The notes under the pieces are model-generated. The model had not been told where the DNA came from. It searched no databases and saw nothing but the letters and a program-made list of their open reading frames with translations. A stretch of DNA of 20,665 bases from JBFHNV01 sp965365655. Its GTDB lineage: Bacteria; Pseudomonadota; Gammaproteobacteria; HK1. How positions within the stretch are numbered: the stretch's first letter is position 1; each line of letters starts with the position of its first letter. Both the position numbers and the translations under genes were made by a program. This document shows, one piece after another, positions 1-7,053 of the stretch. Location of the stretch: NCBI GenBank assembly GCA_965365655.1, contig CBDUCN010000054.1, forward strand, positions 1 to 20,665, written 5' to 3'.

Positions 1-2
1 CC

Positions 3-1682
3 TCAGAACAGGCCTTCGACCTCGCCGGCGGCGTTCAGCCTGATCTTCGCCGCCGACGGCACCCTGGGCAGTCCCGGCATCGTCATCATGTCGCCGCACA
101 CCGCGACCACGAACTCGGCGCCCGCCGACAGGCGCAGCTCGCGCACCGTGATCACGTGGTCCGACGGCGCCCCCTTCAGGTTCTGGTCGGTGGAGAAGCT
201 GTACTGGGTCTTCGCCATGCACACCGGGAAGTGGCCGTAGCCCGCGTCCTGCAGCTGCTTGAAGCGGCTGCGCACCGCGGCCGGTGCGTCGATGCCGGAT
301 GCGCCGTAGAGCTTCGTCGCGATGGTCTCCACCTTGTCCCACAACGACATCTCGTCCGGGTACAGGAAGGAGAACTCGGAGCCGCCCTGCTCCACCATCT
401 GCACGACCTCGCGCGCCAGCGCCTCGGTGCCGGCGCTGCCCTCGCCCCAGTGAGTGCACATGATCGCCTTCGCGCCCTCGCGCCCGGCGGCTGCCTGCAC
501 CGCCGCGATCTCGGCGTCGGTGTCGGCGACGAAGCGGTTCACCGCGACGACGACCGGCACGCCGAAGGACTTCACGTTGCGGATGTGCCGCGCGAGGTTG
601 GTGCAGCCCGCGGTCACCGCGTCGACGTTCTCCGCACCGAGATCGTCGCGCGCGACGCCGCCGTGCATCTTCAGCGCCCGCACGGTGGCCACCAGCACCA
701 CTGCCTCCGGGCGCAGCCCCGACTTGCGGCACTTGATGTCCATGAACTTCTCGGCACCGAGATCGGCGCCGAAGCCCGCCTCGGTGACCACGTAGTCGGC
801 GAGCTTCAGCGCGGAGCGCGTGGCGATCACGGAGTTGCACCCGTGCGCGATGTTCGCGAAGGGGCCGCCGTGGATGATCGCGGGATTGTTCTCCAGCGTC
901 TGCACGAGGTTCGGCATGAAGGCGTCCTTGAGCAGCACCGTCATCGCGCCGTCCGCGTCCAGCTCCTTCGCCGTGACCGGCTTGCGGTCGCGCGTCTGCG
1001 CCACCACGATGTTTCCGAGGCGCCGCTCGAGGTCGGCCATGTTCTCCGCGAGGCAGAAGATGGCCATGACCTCCGAGGCCACGGTGATGTCGAAACCGTC
1101 CTGGCGCGGGAAGCCGTTGCCGATCCCGCCCAGCGAGCAGACGATGTCGCGCAGCGCCCTGTCGTTCATGTCCACCACGCGGCGCCAGGACACGCGGCGC
1201 GCGTCGATGCCCAGCGCGTTGCCCCAGTGGATGTGGTTGTCCAGCATCGCCGCGAGCAGGTTGTTGGCCGCGCCGATGGCGTGGAAGTCGCCGGTGAAGT
1301 GGAGATTGATGTCCTCCATCGGCACGACCTGCGCGTAGCCGCCGCCGGCGGCGCCGCCCTTGACCCCGAAGCACGGGCCGAGGCTGGGCTCGCGCAGGCA
1401 TACGGCGGTGTTCTTGCCGATGCGGTTGAGGCCGTCGGCCAGGCCCACGGAGGTGGTCGTCTTGCCTTCCCCGGCCGGAGTGGGCGTGATCGCGGTCACC
1501 AGCACCAGGTGGCCGTCTGGCTTGCCGGCGAGACCGTCCAGGAAGTCGTAGGCGAGCTTCGCCTTGGTGTGCCCGTAGGGCAGCAACGCATCGCCGGGGA
1601 TCCCCAGCCGCGCGCCGATCTCGGCGATGGGTTTCAGGGTCGCCTCGCGCGCGATCTCGATGTCCGACTTGTACTCAGCCAC
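3..1682 (-). CDS. fhs: Formate-tetrahydrofolate ligase (formyl-THF synthetase)
   Basis: Cytosolic enzyme that joins formate to tetrahydrofolate with ATP, giving 10-formyl-THF for C1 metabolism. The 559 residues match the usual family length (about 555-560). Visible family signatures are the nucleotide-binding TPAGEGKTT (68-76), GVKGGAAGGGYAQV (106-119) followed by MEDINLHFTGD (122-132), and VATVRALKMHGG (331-342). The start is GTG at 1682, chosen because a perfect Shine-Dalgarno GGAGGAGG lies at 1689-1696, six bases upstream, and because the protein begins where the family begins. The TGA stop lies two bases from the window's left edge, so the downstream neighbour is not visible. The gene is divergent from the plus-strand gene at 2021. 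No residue of the signatures is missing. Confidence 0.97.
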   Translation of the reverse strand: MAEYKSDIEIAREATLKPIAEIGARLGIPGDALLPYGHTKAKLAYDFLDGLAGKPDGHLVLVTAITPTPAGEGKTTTSVGLADGLNRIGKNTAVCLREPSLGPCFGVKGGAAGGGYAQVVPMEDINLHFTGDFHAIGAANNLLAAMLDNHIHWGNALGIDARRVSWRRVVDMNDRALRDIVCSLGGIGNGFPRQDGFDITVASEVMAIFCLAENMADLERRLGNIVVAQTRDRKPVTAKELDADGAMTVLLKDAFMPNLVQTLENNPAIIHGGPFANIAHGCNSVIATRSALKLADYVVTEAGFGADLGAEKFMDIKCRKSGLRPEAVVLVATVRALKMHGGVARDDLGAENVDAVTAGCTNLARHIRNVKSFGVPVVVAVNRFVADTDAEIAAVQAAAGREGAKAIMCTHWGEGSAGTEALAREVVQMVEQGGSEFSFLYPDEMSLWDKVETIATKLYGASGIDAPAAVRSRFKQLQDAGYGHFPVCMAKTQYSFSTDQNLKGAPSDHVITVRELRLSAGAEFVVAVCGDMMTMPGLPRVPSAAKIRLNAAGEVEGLF

Positions 1683-1688
1683 CGTGTT

Positions 1689-1696
1689 CCTCCTCC
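1689..1696 (-). promoter_or_regulatory. Strong ribosome binding site of fhs
   Basis: On the minus strand this reads GGAGGAGG, an extended anti-16S match, six bases before the GTG codon. It decides the non-ATG start of fhs. Confidence 0.85.
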
Positions 1697-1821
1697 GTTG
1701 TTGGTCTGTCCGGCGCGGTCAGCGCGGCCGACGCCTTCGTTCCGGCGTCAGCGCTGCGGCGGGACACGAAGGCTGCCGCAGGACGCAGAGGCGCCAGTGG
1801 CGTAACCATAGTGGCTTCATG

Positions 1822-1845
1822 GGTATTTTGCATACCAGATACCAG
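1822..1845. promoter_or_regulatory. Operator-like inverted and direct repeats (GGTAT / ATACC half-sites)
   Basis: GGTAT (1822-1826) and ATACC (1832-1836) form an inverted repeat around TTTGC. The right half-site is then repeated in tandem, as ATACCAG at 1832-1838 and again at 1839-1845. The arrangement of three related half-sites in an AT-richer divergent promoter region resembles a regulator binding site; GntR-family operators often have TGGTAT/ATACCA-type arms. On the minus strand TATGCAAAAT within the same block could serve as a weak -10 for fhs. No regulator gene is visible in the window, so the assignment is an inference. Confidence 0.3.
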
Positions 1846-1897
1846 GCGCGGCGGGAATTGCACCGTTCGGGTATGAGAAGCAGGTCACCGCCGCGGC

Positions 1898-1927
1898 TTC
1901 GAATGCATCCGATGCTTCCTTTACAAT
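1898..1927 (+). promoter_or_regulatory. Candidate sigma70 promoter for the gene at 2021
   Basis: The -10 TACAAT (1922-1927) is a five-of-six match. The best-placed -35 is TTCGAA (1898-1903), 18 bases upstream and a poor match. Transcription would start near 1934, giving a leader of about 85 bases before the ATG at 2021. The same TACAAT box is found upstream of the transporter operon at 5734. Confidence 0.35.
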
Positions 1928-2020
1928 GGTCGCCCGCCAGCCGGTCACCTCCCACCCCCTGCCGCCCTCCCCGCAAGCCGCCGAGCCGGGATCCGAATCG
2001 ATGACAAGGAGAAGAGGCAC

Positions 2021-2638
2021 ATGAGCCAGCCGTTCGAGGATCCGGCGACGCGACCGGACCGCGGGGCCGAGGACCGGGAGCGCGACGGTTCCGGCACGGC
2101 CGCCCCGGATGCGGACGCGGCGGGCGGCGCGGAGGACGGCCCGCGCGGCGCCCGGCTCCGCGCGGCGGACGAGCCCCGCGATCAGGTCCCCCCGATGCCC
2201 CCCGGCTTCGTCGTGGAGCAGGCCTCGGTGGACGAGCTGCTGCGCCGCCTGGGCCGCCTCGAGCGGCGCCTCCGGGTACAGTTCTTCGCGCTGCTGCTCG
2301 TGATCCTCGCCGGCGGCTGGACGCTGCTGGACGGGTTCCTGGTCGAGGACGTGGTGGTGCGCCAGAAGCTCATGGAGTCCCGCGAGCTGACGCTGCTGGA
2401 CAACGACGGCCAGGCGCGGCTGTTCCTGCGCATGTACTCCAAGGTGCCGGTCCTGCAGATCATGGACAGCAACGGGCGGCCGCGCATGTCGCTGGGCCTG
2501 CGCTTCGACGACACGCCGTTCCTGGACCTGTCGGATGCGCGCGGCCGCACCCGTGCGAGCCTGCAGATGACGGAGGACGACGCTCCGGCCCTGCGCCTGT
2601 TCGACGAGAACGGGAACACCACGTTCAACATCAACTGA
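2021..2638 (+). CDS. Unrecognised single-pass membrane protein with four DxxGxxR repeats
   Basis: I do not recognise this 205-residue protein. Residues 1-62 are acidic, rich in Ala, Asp, Gly and Pro, and probably disordered. Residues 66-85 form an amphipathic, possibly coiled-coil segment, and 86-107 is a single transmembrane helix. The C-terminal part, 122-205, is four copies of a repeat of about 23 residues of the form hydrophobic-x-hydrophobic-x-D-x-x-G-x-x-R-x-x-hydrophobic, starting near 122, 144, 167 and 190. Cytoplasmic N-terminus and periplasmic repeats are likely but not proven. The ATG has a good Shine-Dalgarno AAGGAG at 2006-2011, nine bases upstream. It is followed on the same strand by the TPR lipoprotein gene after 132 bases, so the two may work together in the envelope. 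No function is assigned. Confidence 0.85.
   Translation: MSQPFEDPATRPDRGAEDRERDGSGTAAPDADAAGGAEDGPRGARLRAADEPRDQVPPMPPGFVVEQASVDELLRRLGRLERRLRVQFFALLLVILAGGWTLLDGFLVEDVVVRQKLMESRELTLLDNDGQARLFLRMYSKVPVLQIMDSNGRPRMSLGLRFDDTPFLDLSDARGRTRASLQMTEDDAPALRLFDENGNTTFNIN
2384..2635 (+). repeat. Four-unit protein repeat encoded within the membrane protein gene
   Basis: Codons 122-205 encode four degenerate units with cores LLDNDGQAR, IMDSNGRPR, LSDARGRTR and LFDENGNTT, spaced 22-23 residues apart. The invariant Asp and Gly with alternating hydrophobics suggest a beta-strand-turn-strand unit, as in beta-solenoids or sheet-stacking repeats. The last unit lacks the Arg and ends the protein. The nucleotide sequences have diverged, so this is an old duplication and not a recent tandem repeat. 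Confidence 0.75.
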
Positions 2639-2770
2639 AACGAGCGCTCGTGACGAACCACGTCGCCCACGGCAACGGACGGCGCCAGGTACACGCGTCG
2701 CGAGCGCACACCCGTCGCGACGGCCCGTCGACCCGGGGCCGGCGACCTCCCACGACCCGAGAGACCCACG
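2639..2770 (+). other. Intergenic spacer with inverted repeats
   Basis: This 132-bp gap separates the membrane protein gene from the TPR lipoprotein gene. It contains a perfect 10-bp palindrome CGAGCGCTCG (2641-2650). It also contains a perfect 8-bp inverted repeat, CGTCGCGA (2696-2703) and TCGCGACG (2715-2722), with an 11-base loop; the right arm sits in a 12-bp palindrome (2712-2723). No U-tract follows, so a classic intrinsic terminator is not supported, but RNA folding between the two genes is likely. No convincing promoter was seen. Confidence 0.5.
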
Positions 2771-5566
2771 ATGTCCAGTGACTCCCCGCGCGTTCCGACC
2801 GGCCTCCCGACCTGCGTGCTGACCCTGGCACTGGCCCTGCTGGCCGGCTGCGGCGACGACTCGGCAAAGGTCGAGCAGCACCTCGCACGCGCCACGAGCT
2901 ACCTCCAGGAGGAGAATCCGCGCGCGGCCGTCATCGAGCTGAAGGCGGCGCTGCAGCTGGAAGCAAACAACGCCGAGGCACGTGCACGACTCGGGCGCAT
3001 CTACCTGGCCGAAGGGCTGGGCGCAGAGGCGGTGAAGGAGCTCGAGCGCGCGCGGGCGCTCGGCGGCGGCGCCGATCCGGAGCTGGCGCTGGACCTCGCG
3101 AAGGCGCTGGTGGTCGCCCGCGAGCCCGAGCGGGCGCTGGAGCTGGTCGAGTCCGACGCGACCGGCAGCGCGCAGTGGAAGGTGCTCGAGGCGGACGCCC
3201 TGCTCGCGCTGGAACGCACCGACGAGGCGCGGGCCGCGTACACGAAGGCCCTGGAGCTCGATGGCGACAGCACCGCGGCGCACCGCGGCCTCGCGCGCCT
3301 GGACTTCGCGAGCGGGTCACTGGACAGCGCCCGCGAGCAGGTGGACGCCGCGCTGGCCCGCCGCGACACCGAGACCCAGACGTGGCTGCTGAAGGGCGAG
3401 CTGGAGCAGGCGATGAACGACTCGGTTGCCGCCGAGGCGTCGTTCCGCAAGGCGCTGGAGCTGAGCCCCGGACTGCCCGTCGCACAGCTCGGCCTGGCCC
3501 GGGCGCTGCTCGCGCAGCAGAAGGTGGACGAAGCCCGCGCACCGCTCGACGCGCTGGAACGCGCCAATCTGAACACGCCGATGGCGTATTACCTGCGGGC
3601 CGTGGAGGCGCGCCAGCGCAACGACCTGAAGGGCGCGCAGGAGGCGCTGCGGGAGGTGCTGCGCGTCGCACCCGACCATGCGCCCAGCCAGCTCCTGATG
3701 GGTCAGGTAAACCTGCTGCAGCGCGACTTCGACCAGGCGCAGGCGATGCTGTCGCGCTACGTCGCGCAGGTACCCGGCGATCCGGCGGGGCGCAAGCTCC
3801 TCGCCGCGGTGCAGCTCGAGCTCAACCAGCCGCGTTCGGCCATCGAGACCCTCGCGCCTCTGGACAACGACGGCGGCGCGGACGCGCAGACCCTGAGCCT
3901 GCTGGGCACCGCGTGGATGAAGCTCAACGACCCGGATCGCGGCAAGGACTACCTCGCGCGGGCCACCGAGGCCTCGCCGGACACCACGGCGATCCGCACC
4001 CAGCTCGCGGTCAGCCACCTGGCCTCGGGCGACACCGAGGCCGCGGTGAGCGAGCTGGAGGCGGTCATCGAGCGCGACCCGCAGTTCGCGCGCGCCGACT
4101 TCCTGCTGGTGCTCACCCGGCTGCGCCAGGGCGACGCGCCGGCCGCCCTGCTCGCCGCCCGTGAGCTGGTCGACAAGCACCCGGACAGCGCAGAGGCCCA
4201 CAACCTGCTGGGCGCCGTGCACGAGGCGTCCGGAGACCGGGCGGCGGCCCGCGAAGCGTACCGGCGCAGCACCGAGCTGGCGCCGGACGCCCGCGCGTCC
4301 AGGCTCAACCTCGCGCGGCTGTCCCTGGTCGAGGGCGACACCGAGGCGGCACGCCGTGGGTTCGAGGACGTGCTGAAAGACAAGCCTTCCGAGGTCGTCG
4401 CGCTGATGGGGCTGGCGCGCATCGAGAGCGACGCCGGCAACGCCGCGAAGGCCCTGGAGTTGCTGGAGAAGGCCCGGCGCGACAATCCGGCGGCCGTGCG
4501 CCCGCGGCTCGTGCTCGGGAGCTACTACCTGCGCCGGCGCGACGCGGCCGCGGCCCTCGCCGTGACGCGAGAGGCGTACGAGCAGGCGCCCGACGCGCCG
4601 GCGGTGGCACTGCTGCACGGCCGCAGCCAGCTCGCATCAGGAGCGTCGGAGGACGCCGAACGCACGTTCCGGAACCTGACCCTCGCGCTGCCCGAGTCGC
4701 CGGCGGCGCACTTCCATCTCGCGCTCGCGCAGCGCGCCGGCGGGCGCACCGACGCCGCGCGGCGTTCGCTGCAGCGCACGCTGGATCTCGCGCCCGACAA
4801 TCACCTGGCGCGCGCGACGCTGGGCCAGCTGGAGGTCGCGGCGGGCCGCCCCGACGCGGCCCTCGCGATCGCCGACCGTCTCGAGAAGGACCTGCCCGAC
4901 GCCCCGGCAGGCCCGATGCTGCGCGGCGACGTCGCGATGACCCGCGACGACGCGGAGGCCGCGGCCCGCCACTACGCGGCGGCCTTCGAGAAGGCGCCCA
5001 CGAGCGTGCTGGTGCGAAAGCGGTTCCTCGCGGAGGAACGCGCGGGCCGCCACGAGCAGGCCCGGCGCCACGCGCGAGCGTGGCTCGACGAGAATCCCTC
5101 CGACAGCGCGGTGCGCAGCCTGCTCGCGGCCGCGATGCACGGCGACAGCGGTGCCGACAGCAGCGCCGTGCTCGGCGAGTACGAGCGCGTCCTGGAGAGC
5201 GACCCGAACAACGTGGTGGCGCTCAACAACCTCGCGTGGCTCTATCACCTGCGCGGCGACGAGCGCGCGCTGGACCTCGCGAAGCGCGCATACGAGCGTG
5301 TGCCCCGGCGAGCCGAGATCGCGGACACCTACGGCTGGCTGCTGGTCGAGGACGGTCAGGTGGAGCAGGGCCTCGCGCTGATCGACCGGGCGCTGCAGAT
5401 GTCACCGGACAACCCGGACATCCGCTACCACCAGGCGGCCGCGCTGCATCGCGCCGGCGACGCCGCGCGGGCGCGCGAGCTGCTGCGCGCGCTGCTCGAC
5501 GACGCGCCCGAGTTCAACGAGCGCGAGGCTGCGCAGGCGCTGCTGCAGTCGCTGGGCGACGGCTGA
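2771..5566 (+). CDS. prsT: TPR-repeat lipoprotein of the PrsT / PEP-CTERM-associated family
   Basis: A 931-residue protein with a lipoprotein signal peptide: hydrophobic segment about 15-24, lipobox LAGC at 24-27, acylated Cys27, then Gly-Asp-Asp. Asp at +3 and not +2 is compatible with outer-membrane sorting. The rest is almost wholly tetratricopeptide repeats of about 34 residues, in the order of two dozen units. The opening pattern (AVIELKAALQ, then AEARARLGRIYLAEG) and the ending (VALNNLAWLY, DTYGWLLVEDGQVEQGL, NPDIRYHQAAALHRAGD) are typical of the long TPR lipoproteins described with exosortase/PEP-CTERM exopolysaccharide loci. The family role is thought to be a periplasm-facing scaffold in exopolysaccharide or surface-protein export. 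The start ATG has only a weak GAGAG at about 2759-2763. No exosortase, PEP-CTERM protein or polysaccharide gene is visible nearby, so the specific PrsT role is an inference from family resemblance. A generic TPR scaffold is the alternative. Confidence 0.85.
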   Translation: MSSDSPRVPTGLPTCVLTLALALLAGCGDDSAKVEQHLARATSYLQEENPRAAVIELKAALQLEANNAEARARLGRIYLAEGLGAEAVKELERARALGGGADPELALDLAKALVVAREPERALELVESDATGSAQWKVLEADALLALERTDEARAAYTKALELDGDSTAAHRGLARLDFASGSLDSAREQVDAALARRDTETQTWLLKGELEQAMNDSVAAEASFRKALELSPGLPVAQLGLARALLAQQKVDEARAPLDALERANLNTPMAYYLRAVEARQRNDLKGAQEALREVLRVAPDHAPSQLLMGQVNLLQRDFDQAQAMLSRYVAQVPGDPAGRKLLAAVQLELNQPRSAIETLAPLDNDGGADAQTLSLLGTAWMKLNDPDRGKDYLARATEASPDTTAIRTQLAVSHLASGDTEAAVSELEAVIERDPQFARADFLLVLTRLRQGDAPAALLAARELVDKHPDSAEAHNLLGAVHEASGDRAAAREAYRRSTELAPDARASRLNLARLSLVEGDTEAARRGFEDVLKDKPSEVVALMGLARIESDAGNAAKALELLEKARRDNPAAVRPRLVLGSYYLRRRDAAAALAVTREAYEQAPDAPAVALLHGRSQLASGASEDAERTFRNLTLALPESPAAHFHLALAQRAGGRTDAARRSLQRTLDLAPDNHLARATLGQLEVAAGRPDAALAIADRLEKDLPDAPAGPMLRGDVAMTRDDAEAAARHYAAAFEKAPTSVLVRKRFLAEERAGRHEQARRHARAWLDENPSDSAVRSLLAAAMHGDSGADSSAVLGEYERVLESDPNNVVALNNLAWLYHLRGDERALDLAKRAYERVPRRAEIADTYGWLLVEDGQVEQGLALIDRALQMSPDNPDIRYHQAAALHRAGDAARARELLRALLDDAPEFNEREAAQALLQSLGDG

Positions 5567-5587
5567 TCGCGGCCCCGTTCGCGAGGC

Positions 5588-5617
5588 GGCGGCACGGCCC
5601 TGGTGGTTCGTGCCGCC
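5588..5617 (+). terminator. Hairpin after the TPR lipoprotein gene, possible terminator
   Basis: Perfect 9-bp inverted repeat GGCGGCACG (5588-5596) and CGTGCCGCC (5609-5617) around a 12-base loop, starting 21 bases after the stop codon. There is no T-run directly after it, so it may act with Rho or only protect the 3' end. Confidence 0.4.
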
Positions 5618-5709
5618 CCGTGCGGGGGCAATGCACCGGCACGCACCCCCAAAATGGTGCGGCGCGGTGAAAAAACCAAGAAAATACCGAGAGTTGCGCG
5701 AGCGCCAAG

Positions 5710-5739
5710 TTGCCCTTGAAGAAAGCAAGCGTCTACAAT
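5710..5739 (+). promoter_or_regulatory. Sigma70-type promoter of the polyamine-type ABC operon
   Basis: The -10 TACAAT is at 5734-5739. The -35 candidate TTGCCC is at 5710-5715, with an 18-base spacer. The predicted start near 5746 gives a leader of about 80 bases before the GTG at 5826. The surrounding 40 bases are relatively AT-rich. Confidence 0.5.
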
Positions 5740-5825
5740 CCCTTCCGCGCGCCGCATCTGCCGGCCCTGAGTCGCTCTAGAAGCCGTGGCGCGCCTCCCC
5801 CCTCTCACCGCCGGACGTACAGCAC

Positions 5826-6926
5826 GTGACCGACCCCCGACCCGAAGACGCCTACGTACGTTTCGTAAACGTCCAGAAGAGCTACGACGGCGAGAACCTC
5901 GTCGTGAAGAACCTCAACCTGGACATTGCCGAGGGTGAGTTCCTGACCATGCTCGGTCCCTCGGGCAGCGGCAAGACCACCTGTCTGATGATGCTCGCCG
6001 GCTTCGAGACCGCGACGCACGGCGACATCGTTCTCGACGGCCAGCCGATCAACGACGTCGCGCCGCACCGGCGCAACATCGGCATGGTGTTCCAGAACTA
6101 TGCGCTGTTCCCGCACATGACGGTGGCGGAGAACCTCGCGTTTCCGCTGAAGGTGCGCAACGTCGACGCATCGACCATCGACGAGAAGGTGCGCCGCGCG
6201 CTGGAGATGGTCGAGCTCGGCGCCTTCGGCGGACGCCGTCCGGCGCAGCTTTCCGGCGGCCAGCAGCAACGCGTGGCGGTGGCCCGCGCGCTGGTGTTCG
6301 AGCCCAAGCTGGTGCTGATGGACGAGCCGCTGGGCGCGCTCGACAAGCAGCTCCGGGAGCAGATGCAGTACGAGATCAAGCACATCCACGAGAACCTCGG
6401 CGTCACCGTGGTGTACGTCACCCACGACCAGTCCGAGGCGCTCACGATGTCGAACCGGATCGCCGTGTTCAACGACGGCGTGATCCAGCAGCTCGCGAGC
6501 CCTGAGGACCTCTACGAGCGCCCCATGAACGCGTTCGTCGCGCAGTTCATCGGCGAGAACAACCGGCTCACCGGGGTCGTCAAGGAGATGAACGGCGAGA
6601 ACTGCGTGGTCGAGGTGGAGGGGGCGCAGCCGGTCAAGGCGTTGAAGGTGAACGTCTCGTCGGTGGGCGATCGCACCACGCTGTCGCTGCGCCCGGAGCG
6701 CATCACCGTGCGCCCCGGCGACGGAACCGTGGACAACATCTACGACGCCAGGGTGGAGGAGCTCATCTACCTCGGCGACCACGTGCGCACTCGCGTCAAT
6801 CTGCTGGGGCATTCGGACTTCGTCATCAAGGTGCCGAATGCCGCCGGGCACCAGCACCTCGAGGTCGGGGAGACGGTGCCGGTGGGCTGGCACGCGGCCG
6901 ACTGCCGCGCGCTGGATCACCCCTGA
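5826..6926 (+). CDS. potA: Polyamine-type ABC transporter ATP-binding protein (PotA-like)
   Basis: The cytoplasmic ATPase subunit that powers the importer encoded by the next three genes. In its 366 residues the nucleotide-binding domain is complete: Walker A GPSGSGKT (44-51), Q-loop Gln90, signature LSGGQ (142-146), Walker B LVLMDEP (162-168), D-loop ALD and switch His200. The tail from about 285, with LSLRPERI and VEELIYLGDH, is the TOBE-type regulatory domain typical of PotA and related importers (CUT1/Fbp-type). The start is GTG at 5826; only a weak GGA at 5813-5815 precedes it, but the next in-frame residues already belong to the domain, so little could be removed. It is the first gene of a potA-D-B-C order, unlike the E. 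coli A-B-C-D order. The substrate cannot be read from the ATPase. Confidence 0.93.
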   Translation: MTDPRPEDAYVRFVNVQKSYDGENLVVKNLNLDIAEGEFLTMLGPSGSGKTTCLMMLAGFETATHGDIVLDGQPINDVAPHRRNIGMVFQNYALFPHMTVAENLAFPLKVRNVDASTIDEKVRRALEMVELGAFGGRRPAQLSGGQQQRVAVARALVFEPKLVLMDEPLGALDKQLREQMQYEIKHIHENLGVTVVYVTHDQSEALTMSNRIAVFNDGVIQQLASPEDLYERPMNAFVAQFIGENNRLTGVVKEMNGENCVVEVEGAQPVKALKVNVSSVGDRTTLSLRPERITVRPGDGTVDNIYDARVEELIYLGDHVRTRVNLLGHSDFVIKVPNAAGHQHLEVGETVPVGWHAADCRALDHP

Positions 6927-6939
6927 GAGCGACAGGTTT

Positions 6940-6955
6940 GCGGCGCTCACGCCGC
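6940..6955 (+). other. Small GC hairpin between ATPase and binding-protein genes
   Basis: GCGGCG (6940-6945) and CGCCGC (6950-6955) form a 6-bp stem with a four-base CTCA loop, 14 bases after the ATPase stop. The rest of the 127-bp gap has no gene. A processing or attenuation role is possible; there is no U-tract. Confidence 0.3.
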
Positions 6956-7053
6956 GGGCACAGGGAAGAACGACACAACACGGATGGAGCACGGGCCCGG
7001 AGCGGCCCGGCCATGTTAAAAACTTCTGCATGCAATCGGAGAGAGAAGAAACC

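Larger units (their letters stand above)
1683..2020. other. Divergent intergenic region between fhs and the 205-residue membrane protein gene
   Basis: This 338-bp region holds no credible gene; the open frames crossing it are antisense or out-of-frame extensions. Roughly 1800-1930 is visibly richer in A and T than the rest of the window, as expected for a control region. It contains the operator-like repeats at 1822-1845 and a candidate promoter at 1898-1927, described separately. I saw no riboswitch-like fold upstream of fhs that I could defend. Confidence 0.7.
5567..5825 (+). other. Intergenic region between TPR lipoprotein and ABC transporter operon
   Basis: No gene is seen in this stretch. 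It holds a terminator-like hairpin close to the upstream stop (5588-5617), a short A-rich tract near 5670-5690 and a good sigma70-type promoter (5710-5739), all in the order expected for the end of one transcription unit and the beginning of the next. Confidence 0.65.

Noticed and set aside
1683..1800. Riboswitch (THF or glycine type) upstream of fhs
   Set aside because: I could not find the conserved cores or a consistent pairing pattern. Most of the stretch is ordinary G+C-rich sequence.
156..1805. Long plus-strand open frame (549 codons) opposite fhs
   Set aside because: It is the antisense shadow of fhs in G+C-rich DNA. Its translation is rich in Arg, His and Val without any domain, while the minus strand encodes a complete, motif-bearing enzyme.
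1817..4618. Long minus-strand open frames opposite the repeat protein and TPR lipoprotein genes
   Set aside because: Low-complexity Arg/Gln/Ala-rich translations with no recognisable domain. The plus strand has a signal peptide, lipobox and regular TPRs.
5619..5655. Second hairpin using the G-run at 5624 and the C-run near 5646
   Set aside because: The flanking bases do not pair in the right order, so only the two homopolymer runs match. Not a supported stem.
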